NCBI GenBank assembly: GCA_002382735.1
Contig: DFZN01000029.1
Coordinates: 1 to 56,107 of the forward strand
Length of the DNA stretch: 56,107 nucleotides
Direction of reading: 5' to 3'
From: a bacterium UBP11_UBA4055
GTDB lineage: Bacteria > UBA4055
Made by a program: the position numbers and the translations under genes. Positions within the stretch are counted from its first letter, which is position 1; every line of letters starts with the position of its first letter. The notes under the pieces were generated by a model. The model had not been told where the DNA came from. It searched no databases and was given only the letters and a program-made list of their open reading frames with translations. This document shows, in pieces, positions 50,499-56,107 of the stretch.

Positions 50499-50666
50499 AT
50501 GCCTCATAAGATCACTGACAATTGCGTTGCCTGCGGTGCCTGCAAACCCGAATGCCCGGTTGACTGTATAACCGAAGGCGATATCTATGTAATCGACGCA
50601 AGCGCATGTATAGACTGCGGAGCCTGCGCGGCTGTATGTCCTTCAGACGCGATAATTCAGGAATAA
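50499..50666 (+). CDS. 2[4Fe-4S] ferredoxin
   Basis: 55 residues, a clostridial-type ferredoxin. Two CxxCxxCxxxCP motifs: CVACGACKPECP and CIDCGACAAVCP. It carries electrons for enzymes such as the 2-oxoacid:ferredoxin oxidoreductase at 18520. AAGGAG at 50487-50492, its own promoter and a terminator make it a one-gene unit. The ATG is the only sensible start. Confidence 0.95.
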   Translation: MPHKITDNCVACGACKPECPVDCITEGDIYVIDASACIDCGACAAVCPSDAIIQE

Positions 50667-50689
50667 AATATATTCCATAGTATCATAAA

Positions 50690-50718
50690 AAAGACTGTTC
50701 ACGGACGGTCTTTTTTTA
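50690..50718. terminator. terminator shared with the end of the FeoB-associated gene
   Basis: Stem AAAGACTGT (50690-50698) with ACGGTCTTT (50705-50713), one G-T pair, a 6-nt loop, and a T run on the plus strand. It ends the ferredoxin transcript and overlaps the 3' end of the minus-strand gene. Confidence 0.8.
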
Positions 50719-50873
50719 TTTCTTTAGAACAATTATGATAATAGCTGCAGGACCCGCATTTGGAACCCTCACAGTCCTTCGCAGTGTTTTTAAGTCGTAT
50801 AAATTTTAAGTCGTATAAATATATAAGCAGCGGAAACGGCTACTATAATAATTACGGTCAGATATTCTACCAT
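50699..50873 (-). pseudogene. FeoB-associated Cys-rich membrane protein, broken by a 16-bp duplication
   Basis: The ATG at 50873 overlaps the feoB stop by 7 nt. The first 25 codons are the membrane helix VEYLTVIIIVAVSAAYIFIRL. A direct repeat of 16 bp (50788-50803 and 50804-50819) then shifts frame and a stop follows. Without one copy the protein continues LKNTAKDCEGSKCGSC, SYYHNCSKEIKK to a TGA at 50701-50699, matching the FeoB-associated Cys-rich family (CxGxKCGxCxxC). The current product would have about 28 residues and no cysteines. Removing one copy would restore it. Confidence 0.8.
50788..50819. repeat. exact 16-bp tandem duplication
   Basis: Two adjacent copies of TTTTAAGTCGTATAAA. 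Since 16 is not a multiple of three, the duplication inactivates the surrounding gene; loss of one copy by slippage would reverse it. Confidence 0.95.
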
Positions 50874-53239
50874 AAAAGTTTTCCTATATTAAATATGAGA
50901 AATGAAACTATCCATGCGGTCGATGTTGTAAAGAAAGCGGAGAAAAATGCCCATCGCCACTTGCCGGATTCGTTTTTTATCGCGGTCACGGTGGCAATGC
51001 ATGGGAGATAGAGAAGCACGAATATCAGAAAAGAGAATGATTTTAGCTTGTAAGCGCCGTCATATAGAAATGAAGATGAGTTCTTAAGCTTTTCCGAAAG
51101 CGTATCACCTTTTTCCTCTCCGTGAAGTATCGAAAGTGTGCTGACGACGATCTCCTTCGCGGCGAATCCGGTCACTATCGCCACATTGCTTTTCCAGTCG
51201 AACCCCAGAGGATCGAAGACGGGTTCGGCAAGTTTGCCAATCCGTCCGATGTACGAGTTCTCAAGCGGAGGATAACCGTCGTTTTCCGCCGGTCTCGGGA
51301 AATACCCCAGCGCCCAGACCACGACCGAGGCGGCCAAAATTATCCCGCCCATTTTTTTCAGGTACTGGTAAGCCTTGTCCCACATGTGGAAGGCGGTCGA
51401 TTTGAGGGTCGGGATCCTGTAGGGCGGCAGCTCCATCACGAACGGCGCGTCCTCCGTTCTGAACAAAGTTTTCTTTAAGAGCAGAGCGGAGATCATGGCT
51501 ACAACTACACCGATCGAATAGATCAGAAACAGCATAAAAGCAGGATTTTCCGGGAAGAACGCGCCTATAACCAGAATATAAACAGGTACTTTAGCGCCGC
51601 ATGACATGAACGGGATTATCATCATTGTAACGAGCCTGTTCTTTCTGCTGTTGATAGTTCTTGTTGCCATTATTGCCGGAACAGAGCACCCGAACCCGAT
51701 CAGCATAGGTATGAACGATCTTCCGTGCAGGCCAATTTTATGCATGACTTTGTCCACAATGAACACTACTCTGGCCATGTATCCGGTGTCCTCGAAGAAA
51801 GAAATGAAGAAAAACAGGATCAGAATGTTCGGAAGAAATACAAGCACTCCGCCGACTCCGCCGATAATGCCGTCAACGATAAGGTCTTTCAGTATTCCGT
51901 TCGTAAGGTGCTCAGAGAAAAAGACGGAGAGGGACTGTACGAGATATTCGATGAACTTCATGGGATATTCGCCGAGAGTAAATGTAGCCTCGAACATCAG
52001 CCACATGAATGCGATAAATATCGGTATCCCCCATATCCTGTGCGTTGCGAATTCATCGATTCTGCGGGTTCGTTTTGCCGCCGGTCCTGACTCGTTAACC
52101 GTCATAGTTTCCATTAAAGCACCGGAAATAAAACCGTATTTCGCATCGGTGATAATGTTATCCACCGGGTCCTGATAATGTTCTGAAATGGTCTTTATTT
52201 CTTTTCTGACAACGGACATTATTTCTTCAAAGTTGGATGATGACCTCTTGACCCTGAAAAGGAAATCCAGGTCGTTCTCAAGGAGTTTTATCGCTGTGTA
52301 TCTTGGAGATATTTTTGACAGAAAGCTGATGTTCGTGTCTTTGGATAAAACGGATCTGATGTTAAAAATTGAATCTTCAATAGGGTGTCCGTAATTTATA
52401 TGTATATGTCTGATGTCCGGTTCGAGGTCGTTATAATACGAAACTATTTTTTTCAAAAGTTCATCGATTCCTACCTTTTTTGCCGCAACTGTCGGCACGA
52501 ACGGTATCCCTGTCATCTTGGCGAGCCCGGCATAATCGAACTTTGTCCCTGAACTTTCAAGCTCGTCATACATATTAAGGGCTACAATGATCTTGATGTC
52601 CATATCTATCAGCTGGGTCGTGAGATACATATTTCGTTCGAGGTTCGAGGCATCAACAACATTCACTACAAGGTCGGGTATTTCGTTTATGATAAAGTCA
52701 TGGACTATTTTTTCGTCGTCGCTGTAAGAGGTAAGTGAATATGTTCCGGGCAGGTCAGTAATGTTGACGATATATTTTCCGTACCTTACTTCCGCGGTTT
52801 TTTCTCCGACCGTTACGCCGCCGTAGTTCCCGACTCTTTCCCTGAGCCCGGAAATATAATTGAAAAGTGTGGTTTTACCGCTGTTCGGGTTGCCTACAAG
52901 TGCCACATTGATCCTCCTGCACTTGTTCCCGTTGCCGTTATGGAAGTTATCAGTGACTATATACGGAATATTATACGGAATATTTTTAGGAGCCTCTCGA
53001 TGATCTCTTTTATGCTTGCCTTCAGAAACTTCTATAAGTTCAGATTCCTCTTTTCTCAGTGAAAGATTGTAACCCATTATTTTGTATTCAACGGGATCCT
53101 GAAGCGGTGCGTTCTTCAAAACTTCCACTTTTTTTCCTTCAACGAATCCCATTTCCTGTATTCTCCTGCGGAATGAGCCGATGCCCCGCACTTTCTTTAT
53201 GAACGCGATTTCGCCGGTTTTAAGCTCTGACAGTTTCAT
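50867..53239 (-). CDS. feoB: ferrous iron transporter, FeoA-FeoB fusion
   Basis: 790 residues from the ATG at 53239 (AGGAGG at 53250-53245; a GTG two codons upstream is unlikely). Residues 1 to about 75 form a FeoA SH3-like domain (KLSELKTGEIAFIKKV, EMGFVEGKKVEV). A short linker follows, then the FeoB G domain: GNPNSGKTTLFN, VGNYGGVTVGEK, DLPGTYSL and NMYD. Nine or so membrane helices with the gate motifs GFGCSVPAI and a second GCxxP-like MSCGAKVPVY follow. It takes up Fe(II) at the inner membrane. FeoA is normally a separate gene. A damaged FeoB-associated gene overlaps its end. Confidence 0.95.
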   Translation of the reverse strand: MKLSELKTGEIAFIKKVRGIGSFRRRIQEMGFVEGKKVEVLKNAPLQDPVEYKIMGYNLSLRKEESELIEVSEGKHKRDHREAPKNIPYNIPYIVTDNFHNGNGNKCRRINVALVGNPNSGKTTLFNYISGLRERVGNYGGVTVGEKTAEVRYGKYIVNITDLPGTYSLTSYSDDEKIVHDFIINEIPDLVVNVVDASNLERNMYLTTQLIDMDIKIIVALNMYDELESSGTKFDYAGLAKMTGIPFVPTVAAKKVGIDELLKKIVSYYNDLEPDIRHIHINYGHPIEDSIFNIRSVLSKDTNISFLSKISPRYTAIKLLENDLDFLFRVKRSSSNFEEIMSVVRKEIKTISEHYQDPVDNIITDAKYGFISGALMETMTVNESGPAAKRTRRIDEFATHRIWGIPIFIAFMWLMFEATFTLGEYPMKFIEYLVQSLSVFFSEHLTNGILKDLIVDGIIGGVGGVLVFLPNILILFFFISFFEDTGYMARVVFIVDKVMHKIGLHGRSFIPMLIGFGCSVPAIMATRTINSRKNRLVTMMIIPFMSCGAKVPVYILVIGAFFPENPAFMLFLIYSIGVVVAMISALLLKKTLFRTEDAPFVMELPPYRIPTLKSTAFHMWDKAYQYLKKMGGIILAASVVVWALGYFPRPAENDGYPPLENSYIGRIGKLAEPVFDPLGFDWKSNVAIVTGFAAKEIVVSTLSILHGEEKGDTLSEKLKNSSSFLYDGAYKLKSFSFLIFVLLYLPCIATVTAIKNESGKWRWAFFSAFFTTSTAWIVSFLIFNIGKLLW

Positions 53240-53249
53240 TACCACCTCC

Positions 53250-53270
53250 TAATGATACTAAATCTCATTA
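53250..53270. promoter_or_regulatory. candidate operator before feoAB
   Basis: TAATGA (53250-53255) and TCATTA (53265-53270) form a 6-bp inverted repeat 9 nt apart, immediately upstream of the feoAB ribosome site. An iron regulator of the Fur or DtxR type may bind; the spacing differs from the classic Fur box. Confidence 0.35.
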
Positions 53271-53318
53271 AATGTAACAATAAACTGAACAGTTCGCAAG
53301 AAAAATATTTTATTTTCG

Positions 53319-53347
53319 TTGACAAATTTAGGATATTGTATTATTTT
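53319..53347 (+). promoter_or_regulatory. promoter for the C25 peptidase gene
   Basis: TTGACA (53319-53324), 17 nt, TATTTT (53342-53347). The start at 53428 is about 75 nt downstream, with GGGAGGAA before it. Confidence 0.6.
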
Positions 53348-53427
53348 TGTTTCCAGGTAAATAACCACCGGCAGATGTGCTTAAGAAAGCATTGACATAA
53401 CGAAGAAAATAATTTTAGGGAGGAACA

Positions 53428-56107
53428 ATGAGGAAACTTTTCATTGCTGTCATGTCCATTTTTATGGTTCTGACGGCGGCAGACACTGCGGTTCTTGATA
53501 ATTCGAAGGTTACCGGATACATGATCACCGGCGACACGGAAAATTATCTCGACCTGAATTTTGGTCTCAAAGACATCAGTTACGACGATGTCTCAACGGA
53601 AAAAGGCACTTTTACCAGGATCGGAATTGAAAGCGGTACCCTAACAAAAGAAGCCGGTTATCCTGCACTGCCGGCATACAACAGGATGATAGCCATACCT
53701 TTCGGCGCTGAAGCAGAAGTTGAAGTAGTCAGCTATGAAACAAAAAGCTACAATCTTTCGGATCTTGGGATCATGAACCCGATCATGCCTGCACAACCGA
53801 GTTATTCAAAGAGCTCAAAGCAGGAAGATAGGAAGTTCGTTTACAACGAAAGTGCTTACATCTCGTCGAAGTATAATGAAAATCCGATAGCTTCAGTTAC
53901 GAAAAGCGGTACAATGAGAGGAATCGGAGTGGGCGTAGTGTCTGTTGAACCGGTAAGGTACAATCCTTCCACCGGCGAGATACTTGTTTACAACAATATC
54001 GAGATCAGAGTCAATTTCAAAGGTGCTGATCCTAGAGCAGCGGAGATCGCAAGAGAAGAATATTCACCTTTCTTTGAGAGCGCATATTCGAAGCTTATAA
54101 ACTACAAACCTCTTGATACGAAAGCCGATATTACCACTTATCCGGTAACATATCTTATCTTAGCTAACAGCGGTTTGAACGGAAACGCAGACCTGAACAG
54201 ACTTATCGCATGGAAAAAGGAGAAGGGTTTTAATGTTATCGTGAATTATGTCACTGCGGCTTCTACGATCACTGTAAACGATACATGGATCGAAAACCAA
54301 TACAACACTTTGAATCCTAAACCTTCTTTTGTTCTTGTTGTCGGAGACCATGACGGGACTTACGGCGTTTTATCTGAAGTCAATCCGCCTCTGGGATCTA
54401 CCGGATCTGTAACAAGGTCGGATCTTCTTTACGGAGTGATGGGGGCAACCAGCTCAACGAACAAGATACCTTCTATGTATGTAGGCAGATTCTCAGTAAG
54501 AGCTTTAGCAGATTTAACAGCTCAGGTTGACAAGACATTATGGTATGAGAAAGAACAGTTTTTGGTAACTACTCCCGACCTCAATTATCTTACATATACT
54601 TTAGGTGTAGCCGGCGTAGATGCCTCTTATGCTGAAAACTTCGGCGATCCGCAAATATATTATGGATGGAATTATTATTTTAATGCTGCTAACGGCATGG
54701 GTAACTCACAGACTTACTACTCAAACGAATCTAATGCATCAACAGCGGATCTGGAGATCAGAAATTTTATGTCAGCCGGAGCGGCTTTTTATAACTACAC
54801 AGCGCATGGTGACATAGATATGTTCTATGATCCGAATTTTACCATCACCCATGTTGATGCAATGACGAATACAAACAAATATGCTATAATGGTGGGTAAC
54901 TGCTGTTTAACCGGCTCGTTCGGAACTACTGAGTGCTTCGGCGAAGCATTACTGAACGCTCCTAACAAAGGTGCGGTCGGTTATATCGGAGCTTCAATGA
55001 GCACTTATTGGAATGAAGATCTGACAATGGGTGTTGGGATGGATGTCAACGGACAGCCTGCCCCTGCCTTAGATCAAGCTCATCCCGGAATGTATGACGG
55101 AGTTATGGCTCTCGGATATTCAACAGTAGCAGCAATGAAACATGTTGGACTTTTGGCTGTTGATAACAACAATCAGACTTATGAAGACGATTACTGGTCG
55201 GCATATCATCTTTTCGGCGACCCGTCTTTAATGCCTTATCTTGGAATTCCGGGAACTATGACAGCTGTACATGACGGCGTGATCGCCCCCGGCGTTACAA
55301 CATACTCTGTTACAACGACACCTTATGCCTATGTTGCAATGGGAGATGCCTCCGGTGTTCTCCACGGTGCAGCAAGAGCTGATGCTTCAGGAATTGCAAA
55401 TCTTACGGTATCTCCTTACACAGTAGGTGACACGGGTAAACTTGTTATCACAGCTCAGTTCAAAGAGCCTTATTTCGAAGATGTTCTCTGCACCGGTGAC
55501 ACCGGCGGAACATTTGCATATGCTCCGACATCGTTATCATTTGGGAGTGTGACAGCCGGCAGTAGCAGCGTTCTTCAGTTCCAGATATCGAATTCTCACA
55601 GTTCAGAATACCTTCTTGGCGATATTACAACGATAACGGGATACACTGTTTCGGTTGCAGCGAAAGACTCAGAGCCGGTAAAAGATGTCAAGAACACGAT
55701 GAGCTATTCTGTTGCGCCAAGCTCAAGCAAGACCTTTAATCTGACTTTTGAACCGACAGGGGCGGGAGCTTACAACGGCAATATTACGATAACTTCGACT
55801 GATACGAACCATGCGACAGAGTATCTTGCTGTAACAGGTACGGGAATTGTTCCGGACATAAATCTGAACCCGACATCTTTGAGCGCAACAGCAGCACCGG
55901 GAGCATCAGTTAACATGGGGTTCGAAATCCAGAACACCGATCTCGGTACGCTTGATTACGGTATAAGCATCAACTACACCGGCGGAAAAGAGATCAAAGG
56001 GAGCGGCGGTCCTGACACTTACGGTTACAAATGGAAGGATTCGGACGAAGTCGGCGGCCCCGTTTACAGCTGGGTTGATATAACCGGCAGCGGTACTGTA
56101 GTAACAC
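53428..56107 (+). CDS. C25 (gingipain-like) secreted cysteine peptidase, 3' end missing
   Basis: The frame runs from the ATG to the window end (893 codons) without a stop. A signal peptide (MRKLFIAVMSIFMVLTAA) is followed by a prodomain (about 20-220), where PALPAYNRMIAIPFG matches the C25 propeptide family. The peptidase domain has VLVVGDHDG, the catalytic H460 in YTAHGDID and C493 in GNCCLTGSF, aligning with the gingipain His/Cys pair. An FGD PSL-type closing segment and Ig-like modules follow; APTSLSFGSVTAG and NLNPTSLSATAAPG are choice-of-anchor-D (ASH-like) starts. A C-terminal sorting domain is expected beyond the edge. It would supply extracellular proteolysis for amino-acid fermentation. 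Confidence 0.85.
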   Translation, partial: MRKLFIAVMSIFMVLTAADTAVLDNSKVTGYMITGDTENYLDLNFGLKDISYDDVSTEKGTFTRIGIESGTLTKEAGYPALPAYNRMIAIPFGAEAEVEVVSYETKSYNLSDLGIMNPIMPAQPSYSKSSKQEDRKFVYNESAYISSKYNENPIASVTKSGTMRGIGVGVVSVEPVRYNPSTGEILVYNNIEIRVNFKGADPRAAEIAREEYSPFFESAYSKLINYKPLDTKADITTYPVTYLILANSGLNGNADLNRLIAWKKEKGFNVIVNYVTAASTITVNDTWIENQYNTLNPKPSFVLVVGDHDGTYGVLSEVNPPLGSTGSVTRSDLLYGVMGATSSTNKIPSMYVGRFSVRALADLTAQVDKTLWYEKEQFLVTTPDLNYLTYTLGVAGVDASYAENFGDPQIYYGWNYYFNAANGMGNSQTYYSNESNASTADLEIRNFMSAGAAFYNYTAHGDIDMFYDPNFTITHVDAMTNTNKYAIMVGNCCLTGSFGTTECFGEALLNAPNKGAVGYIGASMSTYWNEDLTMGVGMDVNGQPAPALDQAHPGMYDGVMALGYSTVAAMKHVGLLAVDNNNQTYEDDYWSAYHLFGDPSLMPYLGIPGTMTAVHDGVIAPGVTTYSVTTTPYAYVAMGDASGVLHGAARADASGIANLTVSPYTVGDTGKLVITAQFKEPYFEDVLCTGDTGGTFAYAPTSLSFGSVTAGSSSVLQFQISNSHSSEYLLGDITTITGYTVSVAAKDSEPVKDVKNTMSYSVAPSSSKTFNLTFEPTGAGAYNGNITITSTDTNHATEYLAVTGTGIVPDINLNPTSLSATAAPGASVNMGFEIQNTDLGTLDYGISINYTGGKEIKGSGGPDTYGYKWKDSDEVGGPVYSWVDITGSGTVVT

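Noticed and set aside
1..56107. tRNA, rRNA genes and CRISPR arrays
   Set aside because: No cloverleaf with a TTCGANNC-type arm, no rRNA-like sequence and no regularly spaced repeats of CRISPR size were seen; the short tandem arrays lack spacers.

Overview
The window looks like a chromosomal segment of an anaerobic, amino-acid-fermenting bacterium of the FCB supergroup, possibly Cloacimonadota, Delongbacteria or a similar uncultured lineage. Three things point there. Two secreted proteins end in a Por/T9SS-type C-terminal domain with the motif YPNPFNPVT. A gingipain-like C25 peptidase is present. Central metabolism is built on a 2-oxoacid:ferredoxin oxidoreductase, ADP-forming acyl-CoA synthetase, phosphotransacylase, PEP carboxykinase and citrate lyase, with FeoAB, a rubrerythrin-like protein and a Fur-family regulator. 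This placement is inference; no rRNA or tRNA gene was seen.

Layout. (1) 1-6190 is an A+T-rich defence block: a HerA-type ATPase cut by the left edge, a KTSC protein, a leader RNA candidate with its own promoter, an Abi_2/HEPN gene, a type I restriction HsdR without HsdM or HsdS in view, and a small zinc metallopeptidase. A 12-bp tandem repeat closes it. (2) 6198-13266 is housekeeping: mtaB, an M16C peptidase, a lipoprotein, ispD and a cyclic-2,3-diphosphoglycerate synthetase homologue. (3) 13512-18504 is a type IV pilus motor operon (pilT, a REC-pilB fusion, pilC) plus a small membrane protein. (4) 18520-23068 is a fused indolepyruvate/2-oxoacid:ferredoxin oxidoreductase overlapping an ADP-forming acyl-CoA synthetase. 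Together these turn amino-acid-derived 2-oxoacids into acids, reduced ferredoxin and ATP. (5) 23091-24648 holds decayed genes, a ParD-like antitoxin with a damaged toxin, and a lipoprotein. (6) 24867-33587 is a citrate operon: XRE-cupin regulator, CitD-CitE fusion, CitF, isocitrate dehydrogenase, an HD-like protein and two fused aconitase/isopropylmalate-dehydratase paralogues. A phosphotransacylase is convergent to it. The set could run glutamate-derived 2-oxoglutarate to isocitrate, citrate, then acetate plus oxaloacetate; PEP carboxykinase (43788) could take up the oxaloacetate. (7) 34723-39935 encodes two secreted T9SS-type proteins.

(8) 40017-42899 is a second island: the tail of a decayed gene, an internally deleted IS3-family element with both ends, a frameshifted MNT nucleotidyltransferase, a small ORF, and a coupled AAA ATPase/TOPRIM pair resembling a split OLD nuclease. 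This pair is the best candidate for an under-described defence system. (9) 42900-53239 is again housekeeping: a nitrilase-family amidase, pckA, aroB-aroD, dut-fur, radC, a rubrerythrin-like protein, a ferredoxin and FeoAB. The FeoB-associated Cys-rich gene next to feoB is broken by a 16-bp tandem duplication. (10) A C25 peptidase gene runs off the right edge.

Most genes have ordinary Shine-Dalgarno sites. Many intergenic regions carry sigma-70-like promoters whose -10 element is often TATTTT.
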